64,000 nucleotides of DNA from Nocardia takedensis NBRC 100417. Lineage in GTDB: Bacteria; Actinomycetota; Actinomycetes; Mycobacteriales; Mycobacteriaceae. The DNA is taken from NCBI RefSeq assembly GCF_000308695.1, contig NZ_BAGG01000088.1:62001-126000 (forward strand), given 5' to 3'. The notes beneath the pieces were generated by a model. That model did not search any database, was not told where the DNA came from, and saw nothing but the letters and a program-made list of their open reading frames with translations. Position numbers and translations under genes: made by a program. Below are positions 17,667 to 25,784 of the stretch, piece by piece; positions within the stretch are counted from its first letter, which is position 1; every line of letters starts with the position of its first letter.

Positions 17667-18644
17667 TCACGGCGTGAGCACGATGCGCCGCGGGCGGACC
17701 ACACCGTCCTGCTGCCACCGGTGCGCCCGCGCCGCCTCGGCCAACGGCATCCGCTCGATCCCGCGACAGCGCAGGACGCCCGAGGCCAGCAGGCGATCGA
17801 TCGCGACCGCCGCGTCGGCCAGTACCGCGCCGGTCGCGTTGGTGATGGCGAACCCCCGGATACTCGCGTCGTTGACGTAGAGCGCGCCCAGCGGCACCGC
17901 GACCTCGGCCCCGAGACCGGCCGACACCAGGATCCTGGCTCCCACGGCCAGCAACGGGCACACCGTCGCCAGGTCGTCGTGGCGCGTGGTGGTGTTCCAG
18001 TAGACGTCGACGCCCTCCGGGGCGAGTGTCCACAGCCGCGCGGGGTCGAGTCCGTCCACCACTTCCGCGGCGCCGCACTCGCTTCCCCAGTCGAGGTTCG
18101 CGGCCCGGTCCACGCCGATCACCCGCGCGCCGAGGTCGACGGCCATCTGCACCGCCGCCGACCCGACCGCGCCGCCGAGCCCCCGGATCAGCACCGTCTC
18201 CCCCGGGCGCACACCGGCCTGGACCACCAGGCCCAGATAGGCGGTCGCCGCCGGATGCACGAGCGCGACCGCCGCCACCTCGTCCGCCTCCGCTGGGAGC
18301 GGGTAGAGCCGGTCGGCGGGCACCGGGACGTATTCGGCGGCCGCGCCCTGTCGCCCCCCGTACCCGGCGCTGTTGCACCAGACCCGTTGTCCGGCCGCGA
18401 ATCCGGTGACGCCCGCGCCCGTCTCGACCACCACACCGACCAGATCCCGGCCGACGATCTGCGGGAAGGCGACGCCCGCGCGCACCGCGCCCGACCGCAG
18501 GAAGGTGTCGACATGGTTGACCGAGCACGCCGCCACCCGGACCAGCACCTCCCCCGGTCCGGGATCGGGCCGAGGGCGCGGCCCATACACGATCGCATCC
18601 GGCGGCCCGAACGCGGTGATGTACGCGGCGTTCATCGCGGCCAT
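17667..18644 (-). CDS. Zinc-independent MDR-family quinone oxidoreductase-like reductase
   Basis: 325 residues of the medium-chain dehydrogenase/reductase superfamily. The GroES-like half has AACSVNHVDTFLR and GRDLVGVVVETG; the Rossmann half has GLGGAVGSAAVQMA and VIGVDRAANLDWG. The cysteine cluster of structural zinc is absent, pointing to the NADPH:quinone reductase branch. ATG 18644 lies one base after the stop of the ligase gene; ATG 18635 is possible. It is the last gene of the 22029-17667 operon. It may reduce an enone or quinone in the pathway; substrate unknown. Confidence 0.8.
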   Translation of the reverse strand: MAAMNAAYITAFGPPDAIVYGPRPRPDPGPGEVLVRVAACSVNHVDTFLRSGAVRAGVAFPQIVGRDLVGVVVETGAGVTGFAAGQRVWCNSAGYGGRQGAAAEYVPVPADRLYPLPAEADEVAAVALVHPAATAYLGLVVQAGVRPGETVLIRGLGGAVGSAAVQMAVDLGARVIGVDRAANLDWGSECGAAEVVDGLDPARLWTLAPEGVDVYWNTTTRHDDLATVCPLLAVGARILVSAGLGAEVAVPLGALYVNDASIRGFAITNATGAVLADAAVAIDRLLASGVLRCRGIERMPLAEAARAHRWQQDGVVRPRRIVLTP

Positions 18645-18645
18645 C

Positions 18646-20208
18646 TCAGCTCCGCACGGCGAAGAGCATGCGGCTCAACTCCAATCGCCGCGTCTTGCCG
18701 GTTCCCGTGCGCGGCAGACGCCGCATCGGCAACTGGATCGGCTCGCACAGCGTCGGCAGACCCGCCACCGCGCGCTCCCAGGCGGCCCGGTCCAACGGAC
18801 GCTCGTCGCGGGTCACCACGACCGGGACCGGGCGCTGCCGCTCGTCGCGGACCAGCACCACCTCCGCGAGACTGTCCATGCGGGCCAGCAATTCGTCCTC
18901 CACGCGCAACGTGCTGTCGATCCCGGGGATCAGGTCCACCTCGCGATCGGACAGGTGCAGACATCCCCACCGACTGCGGTAGCCGACATCGCCCATCGCC
19001 CACCAGCGCCCGTCCACCTGACGGTGGTAGCGGTCGTCCTCCTCGAGGTAGGTGACCGCGCGTCCGTCCGACAGCGCCTGCACGGGACCGGGCGCGGCGC
19101 GGGTGGCCCGCCTGCCGTCCCGCTCGACCACCCGCACGTCGGTCGCGCCCGGGAACGCGTAGCCGACGCAGCGCCAGTCGGCGGTGGCCTTGCGGAATTT
19201 CGTGCTCAACCGCACCACCGTCGGGCCGATCTCGCTCTGCCCGTACAACTGGACGTGCAGGGGGAACCGCCTGCGCGAGGCGGCCAGCAGCGCGAGCACC
19301 GTGCGCGGGTGGACCGCGTCGAACGTGGTACTCAGCAAGGTCAGGTTCCGCAGCGGGGCGGCGGGATGCTCGGCCAACTCCTCCCATTCGATCAGCGCGT
19401 TGGGGTGGGCCTCGAACACCCCGGGCCGGAACCGGGCCAGCAGTCCGACGTTGTCGGCGGCGGGTGAATCGCGCAGGATCACCAGCGGGAAACCGCGGCG
19501 CAGCGAGACCGCCAACGCGGTGACCAACCGCGAGTGCACGAACGACACCTGGATCGCGACGGCTTCGCGCCCGCGCAACAGCAGGCGCGCGCCCGCCGCC
19601 TGCGGTCGGTACCGCGCGCGCATCGTCCACGCCGTGTGCACCACCAGTTTCGGCACGCCCGTGGTGCCGGAGGTGTGGGTCACCAGCATCGGCTGATGCC
19701 GATCGGGGCGCGTGTAATCCAATGGTCGCGAGGTGTCGGGCCGCAGCGGCGTCGTGCCCTCGACCTCCCCCGCGACCACCAGCACCGCGCGTGCGCGGCC
19801 GCGCACGCCCGCGTCGAGCCGCTCGACCAGTGTCGCCTCGTCGGTGACCAGGAACGGGCCCGCGCACCGCGTCAGCAGTTCGCCGACCGTCTCGCCGGTC
19901 AGCGCGGGCGACAGGCAGACGGGCACGCCGCCCGCCCGGTTGACCGCGCAGGCGAGCAGGAAGATGTCGAATCCGTCGGACTTGTGGATCGCGACCTTCG
20001 CACCCGCGCCCACCCCGGCCGCCCGCAACGCCACCGCCAACCCCTCCACCACCCGCGCGCAATCCGCGACGGTGATCGTCGTCCCCAATTCCGGTGCCAC
20101 GTCCAGCCGATGATTCAACATCACCAGACCGTGCGGATTGCGCAGCGCCGCCTCGGCGAACAATTCGCCCAGATACAGTCCGCGATTCCCGAGACGTTGC
20201 AGGATCAT
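18646..20208 (-). CDS. Acyl/aryl-AMP ligase (AMP-binding, ANL superfamily; candidate BomJ-type)
   Basis: 520 residues. The adenylation core motif THTSGTTGVPK lies near residue 179, YGQSEIGP is the A5-like motif, GDVGYR the A7-like motif, and the C-terminal lysine is in RTGTGKTRRLEL near residue 502. These enzymes activate carboxylic acids as acyl-adenylates and pass them to CoA, a carrier or an amine/hydroxyl. In the A33853 and nataxazole pathways a similar ligase activates 3-hydroxyanthranilate for ester formation before ring closure. The start ATG 20208 overlaps the stop of the SRPBCC gene (ATGA), so the two are translationally coupled. The true substrate cannot be read from the motifs. Confidence 0.85.
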   Translation of the reverse strand: MILQRLGNRGLYLGELFAEAALRNPHGLVMLNHRLDVAPELGTTITVADCARVVEGLAVALRAAGVGAGAKVAIHKSDGFDIFLLACAVNRAGGVPVCLSPALTGETVGELLTRCAGPFLVTDEATLVERLDAGVRGRARAVLVVAGEVEGTTPLRPDTSRPLDYTRPDRHQPMLVTHTSGTTGVPKLVVHTAWTMRARYRPQAAGARLLLRGREAVAIQVSFVHSRLVTALAVSLRRGFPLVILRDSPAADNVGLLARFRPGVFEAHPNALIEWEELAEHPAAPLRNLTLLSTTFDAVHPRTVLALLAASRRRFPLHVQLYGQSEIGPTVVRLSTKFRKATADWRCVGYAFPGATDVRVVERDGRRATRAAPGPVQALSDGRAVTYLEEDDRYHRQVDGRWWAMGDVGYRSRWGCLHLSDREVDLIPGIDSTLRVEDELLARMDSLAEVVLVRDERQRPVPVVVTRDERPLDRAAWERAVAGLPTLCEPIQLPMRRLPRTGTGKTRRLELSRMLFAVRS

Positions 20209-20777
20209 CGTTTCGTCCCGCCCGCGACGGCGGCCGATTCGATCGTCGCGCGAATCGCCGCCAGGGTGACCGACATATCGCGTTCGATCTTGTCGCTCCA
20301 TTCGGCGATGAATCGCGGGCGGTCGGGTTCGGGAATCTGCGCGAGGATTCCGCGCATCCCCTCGGTGAGACTGCCCATCTCGAAGCAGTGGACCAGGCGG
20401 GTGCCGCCCGAGGCGGTCGGCGCGAGCTGGAACGACCACACGCTCTGCTGTGCCCTGCCCGCGCTGTCACGCATCGCCCACCCGAACACGCTGGGCCTTT
20501 CGCTGAAAACGACCTCGGCGTAGGTGGTCCAGGCACCGCGCACCACCGGCGCCCAGCCCACCACGTCGGGCGCCCGGTTGTTGTGCCCGCGGAACACCGA
20601 GCCGACGACCTCAGGGCCACCGGACACCCATTCCCCGCCCGCGCACTCCGGACTCCATTCCCCGGAGCGGGTCAGGTCGCTGACACAGGAGAACACGGTG
20701 TCCGGATCGGCGGATATCTCGATTTCCCGGAAAACGTGGAAAATTCCGGCCTTGTCATTGTTCGGCAGAGGATTCAT
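20205..20777 (-). CDS. SRPBCC-family protein (START-like fold)
   Basis: 190 residues beginning with the family's typical strand (REIEISADPDTVFSCVSDL) and keeping GEWSPECAGGEW and a long C-terminal helix. SRPBCC proteins bind hydrophobic ligands in a deep cavity; members in biosynthetic clusters serve as aromatases, cyclases or carriers. It overlaps the ligase gene by four bases and follows the monooxygenase gene after 64 bases. There is no dedicated polyketide here, so a classical polyketide-cyclase role is unlikely. It may shape or bind the aryl product (inference). Confidence 0.72.
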   Translation of the reverse strand: MNPLPNNDKAGIFHVFREIEISADPDTVFSCVSDLTRSGEWSPECAGGEWVSGGPEVVGSVFRGHNNRAPDVVGWAPVVRGAWTTYAEVVFSERPSVFGWAMRDSAGRAQQSVWSFQLAPTASGGTRLVHCFEMGSLTEGMRGILAQIPEPDRPRFIAEWSDKIERDMSVTLAAIRATIESAAVAGGTKR

Positions 20778-20841
20778 GGACCAATTCTATGCAGCGTCCT
20801 CGCGCAATTCCCGTGGTCGTCCGATAATTGCGCGCACATTG

Positions 20842-22029
20842 TCAGGTCGCGGAATCGGCGGCGAATTCTGGTGCGCGGTGCATCCAGTCGAGCCGATCGT
20901 GCAGATCCGTCACCGACATCGAGCGCAGCACCTCGTCGCGCCGCTGGGCCGCCGCCCCCGCCGCGTGCCACAGTCCGATGCTGGCGCGGGCCGTGCGCTG
21001 CACGCGCGCGGTCCGGGGCTGACGGCGGGCGGTGTACTCGCGCAGACGCCCCGCCACGTCGGTCCGCGCGTCGCCCAGCAGGCCGCCCAGTTCCACGGCG
21101 TCCTCGAGGGCCTGGCAGGCCCCCTGGGCCAGATAGTGCAGGCTCGGGTGCGCGGCGTCGCCGAGCAGCGCCACGCGGCCCTCGCACCACTGCTCGACCG
21201 GCGCGCGGTCGATCAGGCTCCAACTGCGCCACTCCCCGGCCACGCGCAGCAGGCGACGCGCCGTCTCCGACAGCGGCGCGAACCAGTCCAGGACGTCTTC
21301 CCGCGCGACCGGCACGTCACCGAAGGCGGTGCGCACCCCCGTCTCCCGACTCGGCGCGAGATTCATGAACTTCCCGCCCGCGATCGGATAGTGCACGAAA
21401 TGCTGTCCCGGACCGGTCCACCAAGTCGCCGCGTTCACCCGGAACTCCTCGGGCACCTCGGCCATCGGGACGATGGCCCGGTAGACGGTGATGCCCGCGA
21501 CCAGCGGATCACCGTCACCGAGCAGTTGCGCCCGCACCGCCGAGCGGATGCCGTCCGCGCCGATCAACGCCGCGCCGCTCACCCGTTCGCCGGAGTCGAG
21601 CACCGCCGTCGCCGAGGTTCGGTCCTGCTCGTAGCCGACCACCCGGCACCCGCCGCGCAGGTCGATCCGGTCCGAGTCCGCGCACGCCTCGACCAGGATC
21701 CGGTGCAGTTCGGCCCGGTGCACCACGGCGTAGGACCGCCCGAAGCGGGCGCGGTACTCCTCGGTCAGCGGCACCCGGGTGACGAGTTCGCCGCTGACGC
21801 CGTTCATGAACCGCAACTCCTCCAGGCGCACGGCGATCTCGCGCACCCGGTCGGCCACGCCGAGCAGTTCCAGCGCCCGCATCCCGTTCGGGGCGATCTG
21901 GATGCCCGCGCCCAACTCGGCGAATTCCGGGGCGCGTTCCAGCACCACCGCCGTACCGCCCGCCGCGGCCGTGGCCAGGGCCGCCGCCAGCCCGCCGATA
22001 CCGCCGCCGATCACCGTCGTGCGCGCCAT
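20842..22029 (-). CDS. Class A FAD-dependent monooxygenase (salicylate/3-hydroxybenzoate hydroxylase-like)
   Basis: 395 residues. The FAD-binding motif GGGIGGLAAALA is at the N-terminus, GADGIRSAVR in the middle, and GDAAHPSLHYLAQGACQALED binds the flavin ribityl chain. Length and motifs match salicylate- or 3-hydroxybenzoate-hydroxylase-type aromatic hydroxylases. ATG 22029 has GGGAGGA six bases upstream. It is the first gene of the 22029-17667 operon and divergent from helR. A role hydroxylating an aryl building block or product is likely. Rifamycin monooxygenase (Rox) is in the same superfamily but is about 475 residues with a different N-terminus, so I do not call this Rox despite the nearby RAE. 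Confidence 0.82.
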   Translation of the reverse strand: MARTTVIGGGIGGLAAALATAAAGGTAVVLERAPEFAELGAGIQIAPNGMRALELLGVADRVREIAVRLEELRFMNGVSGELVTRVPLTEEYRARFGRSYAVVHRAELHRILVEACADSDRIDLRGGCRVVGYEQDRTSATAVLDSGERVSGAALIGADGIRSAVRAQLLGDGDPLVAGITVYRAIVPMAEVPEEFRVNAATWWTGPGQHFVHYPIAGGKFMNLAPSRETGVRTAFGDVPVAREDVLDWFAPLSETARRLLRVAGEWRSWSLIDRAPVEQWCEGRVALLGDAAHPSLHYLAQGACQALEDAVELGGLLGDARTDVAGRLREYTARRQPRTARVQRTARASIGLWHAAGAAAQRRDEVLRSMSVTDLHDRLDWMHRAPEFAADSAT

Positions 22030-22448
22030 GCCGATCCTCCCGTAGCGTCCGGTGTCCCGTGACCGACTCTGTCCGGGGGCGCGGGCGCGGGCAACGAAGT
22101 CGACGGCACTACATCAAGTCGACCTGCGATCGGGAGGGGTCGTGCAGGGCACGCGCCTGGGCCACAACGGCCGGCGCTACGCCCCTGCGGTGTCATGCAG
22201 ATCGGAGGGAGTTCGCGAAGGGATCGCGCCCGCAACGGCTCGGGAGTGACAGGCTTCGCGGAGTGAGGAAGTGTGCGCCGAAGGGGAAGGGGGCGCGGCG
22301 GGTGGAACACGCCTTTCCACTATCAACTTATAACGGACCCGGGGCCTTGCGGCAAGGCCCCGGTGGTGCCGCACAATCATCGGCCGGACCGGAAACACGA
22401 CGTCGACCGGCGACCGCGGTGTCCGGATCGGAGAGGGTGAGCACGCAC
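22030..22448. other. Divergent intergenic region, monooxygenase operon / helR
   Basis: The 419 bases carry the promoter of the minus-strand monooxygenase operon and the RAE-containing promoter of helR. A GTGGAA/TTCCAC inverted repeat (about 22302-22320) lies just before the candidate -10 box. No gene in it is supported. Confidence 0.6.
22329..22363 (+). promoter_or_regulatory. Rifamycin-associated element (RAE) with adjacent -10 box
   Basis: A perfect palindrome at 22339-22363 has arms GGGGCCTTGC and GCAAGGCCCC around a single G, extended by two CG pairs on each side. It matches my recollection of the RAE, the conserved inverted repeat found before rifamycin-inducible resistance genes in actinomycetes. 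A TATAAC -10-like box (22329-22334) ends five bases before it, while no good -35 is seen. It sits 86 bases before the helR start. A simple terminator hairpin is unlikely because no gene ends upstream on this strand. Confidence 0.72.
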
Positions 22449-24617
22449 ATGTCTACGCGGAACCACGAGGACGAACTGCGCCGCGAGCAGGACTACGTGC
22501 GCGGCCTCTACACGCGCCTGGACGCCGAGCGGGCGCGCGCCAGGGGCCGATACACCACCGCGCTGCGGGGTACCGGTACCACGCTGATGGAACGCGACTT
22601 CGAGGTCCGCGCCCTGGCCGAGCAGGTGAAACGACTCGACGTCGCCGACAGCGGACTGTGTTTCGGGCGGTTGGACGCCGAGACGGGCGAGCGGTCCTAC
22701 ATCGGGCGCATCGGCCTCCACGACGAAGCCGACGAATTCGAACCGCTGCTGCTGGACTGGCGCGCGCCCGCCGCGCGCCCCTTCTACGTCGCGACCGCCG
22801 CCAATGCGGAGGGCATGCGGCGGCGACGCCAGTTCCACAGCCACGGCCGCGAACTGCTCGACTACACCGACGAGGTGCTGGGACGGCCCGGCGCGGCGGA
22901 GCACGGCGACGCGGCGCTGCTCGCGGCCGTCGACGCGCCGCGCGGGGCCGGGATGCGCGACATCGTCGCCACCATCCAGGCCGAACAGGACGAGATCATC
23001 CGCCTCGACCACCCGGGCGTCCTGGTGATCGAGGGCGGACCGGGCACCGGCAAGACCGTGGTCGCGCTGCACCGCGTCGCCTACCTGCTCTACACCCAGC
23101 GGGAACAGATGGCGCGCAACGGCGTCCTCGTCGTCGGGCCCAATCCGGCGTTCCTGCACCACATCGGGCGGGTGCTGCCCTCGCTCGGGGAGACCACGGT
23201 GGTGTTCACCACCGTCGGCGACCTCGTGCCGGGGCTGCGCGTCACCGCCGAGGACACCGAACAGGCCGCGCGCGTGAAGGGTTCGCGCCGAATCCTCGAC
23301 GTGCTCGCGGCGGCGATCGCCGACCGTCAGCGCGTGCCCGAGGACCCGCTGACCATCGAACTGTCCGATGTCACGACCCGCATCGACGCCGCCACCGCCG
23401 AGTGGGCCAGGGAAGAAGCGCGCGCCAGCGGCCTGCCGCACAACCAGGCCCGCGCGGTCTTCCTCGACGTCGTCACCTACGTGCTCACCGAACGCGCCAT
23501 CGCGCGCATCGGCCAGGGTTGGCTGACCAGGGACGACCGCGAAGCCTGGGAACAACTGCGCGGCGACCTGAAAGCCGAACTGGCCGAGAACGACCGGTTC
23601 GTCGCCGCGATCGACGCGCTCTGGCCGATCCTGACCCCGCGCGATCTGCTCGCGGACCTCTACACCTCCCCCGAGCGCTTGCGGGCGGCCGGAGCCGACG
23701 CCGCCCTGCTGCGCGCGGACGGCCGGGCGTGGACGGTGTCGGATGTGCCACTGCTGGACGAACTGGTCGACCTGCTGGGCGCGGACGGCGCGCCCGACGA
23801 CACGGCCGAACGGGAGCAGCGCGCCGAGGCCGCCTACGCCGCGGGGGTCCTGGACATCCTCGTCGCCCGCGAGGACCACATGGACGACGAGGACCACCTG
23901 TTCGCCCACGACCTGGTCTACGCGGAGGATCTGGCCGACCGCTTCCTCGAACGCGATACCCGCGACCTGGTCGACCGCGCCGCCGCCGACCGCGACTGGA
24001 CCTACCGCCACATCGTGGTCGACGAGGCGCAGGAGTTGTCGGAGATGGACTGGCGGGTGCTGATGCGCCGCTGCCCCGGCCACTCGTTCACCATCGTCGG
24101 CGACCTCGCCCAGCGCCGCGCGCCTGCGGGCGCGACATCGTGGGCCGACGTACTCGACCCCTATGTCCCCGGCCGCTGGGTCTACCGCGGGCTCACCGTC
24201 AACTACCGCACGCCCGCCGAGATCATGTCCGTGGCCGCCGACCTGCTCGCCGATTTCGCGCCGGAGGTCCACCCGCCCGACTCCGTGCGCGCCTGCGGCG
24301 TGGCCCCTTGGTCACGCGCGGTCACCGACGCCGAACTCCCCTCCGCCATCGCGGAATTCGTCGCCACCGAAGCCGACCAGGCGGGCACCAGCGTCGTCAT
24401 CGGACCGCCCGGCCTGGCGGGCGCGGTCTCCGCGACCGAGACCAAGGGGCTGGAATACGACGCCGTCCTGGTCGTGGACCCCGACCTGATCCTCGCCGAC
24501 GGCCCGCGCGGCGCGGCCGAACTCTACGTCGCCCTCACCCGGGCGACCCAGCGCCTGGGCGTCCTGCACCGCCACCCCCTGCCCCCGGCCCTCGCGGGCT
24601 TGGTCGCCCGGGACTGA
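22449..24617 (+). CDS. helR: HelR/HelD-family RNA polymerase-associated helicase-like protein
   Basis: 722-residue superfamily 1 helicase-like protein. An N-terminal arginine-rich coiled coil (residues ~1-60) precedes Walker A GGPGTGKTVVALHR (about residue 198). VDEAQELSEMDW, GDLAQRR, TVNYRTPAEIM and ALTRATQRLG complete the SF1 set. This layout is that of actinobacterial HelD. HelD-type proteins push into the RNA polymerase channels; HelR displaces rifamycin and rescues transcription. The RAE upstream favours the rifamycin-inducible HelR branch. ATG 22449 follows GGAGAGG at eleven bases; an in-frame GTG at 22437 is a real alternative. It is monocistronic and convergent with the TIM-barrel gene. 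Confidence 0.78.
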   Translation: MSTRNHEDELRREQDYVRGLYTRLDAERARARGRYTTALRGTGTTLMERDFEVRALAEQVKRLDVADSGLCFGRLDAETGERSYIGRIGLHDEADEFEPLLLDWRAPAARPFYVATAANAEGMRRRRQFHSHGRELLDYTDEVLGRPGAAEHGDAALLAAVDAPRGAGMRDIVATIQAEQDEIIRLDHPGVLVIEGGPGTGKTVVALHRVAYLLYTQREQMARNGVLVVGPNPAFLHHIGRVLPSLGETTVVFTTVGDLVPGLRVTAEDTEQAARVKGSRRILDVLAAAIADRQRVPEDPLTIELSDVTTRIDAATAEWAREEARASGLPHNQARAVFLDVVTYVLTERAIARIGQGWLTRDDREAWEQLRGDLKAELAENDRFVAAIDALWPILTPRDLLADLYTSPERLRAAGADAALLRADGRAWTVSDVPLLDELVDLLGADGAPDDTAEREQRAEAAYAAGVLDILVAREDHMDDEDHLFAHDLVYAEDLADRFLERDTRDLVDRAAADRDWTYRHIVVDEAQELSEMDWRVLMRRCPGHSFTIVGDLAQRRAPAGATSWADVLDPYVPGRWVYRGLTVNYRTPAEIMSVAADLLADFAPEVHPPDSVRACGVAPWSRAVTDAELPSAIAEFVATEADQAGTSVVIGPPGLAGAVSATETKGLEYDAVLVVDPDLILADGPRGAAELYVALTRATQRLGVLHRHPLPPALAGLVARD

Positions 24618-24636
24618 TCCCGGCGGGGCCACGAGG

Positions 24637-25665
24637 TCACGCCACGCCCCGCCGGTAGTGCTCCGCGACCGCGTGGAAGGCGGCCTTCGGCTCCCACGCC
24701 ATCTCGGGATAGGTCGCGCCGCGGCGATCCTCGTAGACCTTGACGATGCCGTAACTGGCGAGGTCGAGATCCGCGCGCGGGTCGCCGTCCGGTCGGTGGA
24801 CGTGGTCGTAGAGGGCGAAGGTGAACACGAAAGCGGCGTGCACGCCTTCGTTCTCGAAGACCGTCAGCAGGTCGCGCAGGTATTCGGCCTGCGCGGCTTC
24901 GTCGCGGTCGTAGCGGGCGTCCAACCGCTGGGGTGTGCCGCGGTCGTCGTATTCCACGATGTCCAGGCCGGTCGCACCGCGCTCGGCGGCGCCGGCGAAA
25001 CTCGACGCGCCGAATTCGGTGACGGCGACCGGTTTGCCCAGGGCGACGAGGGCGCGCACCCCGTCGGCGAAGCGGTCGGCGACCTCGGCGCTGCGGTAGA
25101 GGTCCATCGAGATCATCTCGAAGCGCGACCAGTCGACGTTCTCCCAGTGGATCGCGGCGTAGGTGAGCGGGCCGTGGAAACGCGCCCGCACGAGGTCGAC
25201 GGCGGCGGTGAGGAATTCGTTCACCCGAACCGCCGCGTCACCGAGGTGTTCGCGCAGACCGTCGGGCCGCCGCAACAGCGCCATCCGCTCGGCGAAGGTG
25301 CCGCCGGGCAGGAAGCCGAGGTTCATCAGGCTCAGTTCCGCGCCGGTGACGAAGACGATCTCGGCTCCGGCCGCGCGCAGGCGTTCGGCGCGCTCTGCGC
25401 AGTCGGCGAACAGCGTCAGGATCGCCTCGGGGGCGAGGTCGAGCGGATAGGGCGAGTACCAGACCGCCAGGCCGAGTTCGGCGGCGATGCTCGCGGCCGT
25501 GTCGAGGCGTTCGGGGTCGCCGCCCATCACGCGCACGGCGGTGCAGTGCAGGTCGTCGCGGATCACGCGCATCTCCCGTCGCACGATGTCGGGGTCGGGA
25601 TCGGGGCGCGAGTAGTTCCCCGCGCGCAGGAATCCGGTGTCGTAGCTGATGCCTCTGATGTCCAC
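24637..25665 (-). CDS. TIM-barrel glycoside-hydrolase-like protein, often annotated 'abortive infection protein'
   Basis: 342 residues. The sequence RGISYDTGFLRAGN at the start, VWYSPYPLD, FVTGAELSL, and VTEFGASSF with a likely acidic residue follow a (beta/alpha)8 glycosidase-like pattern. Actinomycete relatives carry the label 'abortive infection protein', but I know of no direct evidence for a phage role. GTG 25665 follows AAAGG at seven bases; the longer frame to 25740 has no conserved extension. It is divergent from a TetR regulator 119 bases away, which probably controls it. No signal peptide is seen, so it should be cytoplasmic. Confidence 0.6.
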   Translation of the reverse strand: MDIRGISYDTGFLRAGNYSRPDPDPDIVRREMRVIRDDLHCTAVRVMGGDPERLDTAASIAAELGLAVWYSPYPLDLAPEAILTLFADCAERAERLRAAGAEIVFVTGAELSLMNLGFLPGGTFAERMALLRRPDGLREHLGDAAVRVNEFLTAAVDLVRARFHGPLTYAAIHWENVDWSRFEMISMDLYRSAEVADRFADGVRALVALGKPVAVTEFGASSFAGAAERGATGLDIVEYDDRGTPQRLDARYDRDEAAQAEYLRDLLTVFENEGVHAAFVFTFALYDHVHRPDGDPRADLDLASYGIVKVYEDRRGATYPEMAWEPKAAFHAVAEHYRRGVA

Positions 25666-25784
25666 GGCGTCGCCTTTCGGATCGAAATAAGGAACGTTCA
25701 GTACCGTAACTCGAGGCGAAGAAGAACAGCAAGGGCGCACAACAAGGTACGATCCGACCGGATAGGAACCGAGAGGAGGCGGCG
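25666..25784. promoter_or_regulatory. Divergent promoter with candidate TetR operators
   Basis: Two short palindromes lie in the 119-base region: GAACGTTC at 25692-25699 and ATCCGACCGGAT at 25752-25763, the second 22 bases before the tetR start. On the minus strand TTGCTG and TACGGT lie 18 bases apart and could be the TIM-barrel gene promoter. These would suit autoregulation by the TetR protein. Confidence 0.4.

Larger units (their letters stand above)
321..22029. other. Putative 3-hydroxyanthranilate-derived (benzoxazole-like) biosynthetic gene cluster
   Basis: Sixteen genes, fifteen on the minus strand. Together they supply chorismate (class II DAHP synthase), convert it to 3-hydroxyanthranilate (PhzE-like, PhzD-like and EntA-like enzymes), activate and couple aryl acids (AMP-ligase, ketosynthase III, amidohydrolase, arylamine N-acyltransferase), tailor the product (flavin monooxygenase, reductases, SRPBCC and SnoaL folds) and regulate the process (SARP). 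Spacings are short and several genes overlap by four bases, indicating operons 22029-17667 and 16722-9570, and a third unit 9214-321 after a strong terminator. The left boundary is set by the TetR fragment and the right by helR; both are inferences. No carrier protein, NRPS, PKS or dedicated exporter is visible inside. Confidence 0.7.

Noticed and set aside
3836..22029. Phenazine biosynthetic cluster
   Set aside because: PhzE-, PhzD- and PhzC-type genes are present, but phzF, phzA/B and phzG are absent and an EntA-like dehydrogenase would drain the shared intermediate.
20842..22029. Rifamycin monooxygenase (Rox)
   Set aside because: It is near an RAE, but the length (395 residues) and N-terminus match salicylate-hydroxylase-type enzymes, and it belongs to an operon with the ligase and SRPBCC genes.
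24637..25665. Phage-defence (abortive infection) gene
   Set aside because: Only the inherited database-style name suggests it; the sequence shows a TIM-barrel glycosidase-like protein and no defence partner genes.
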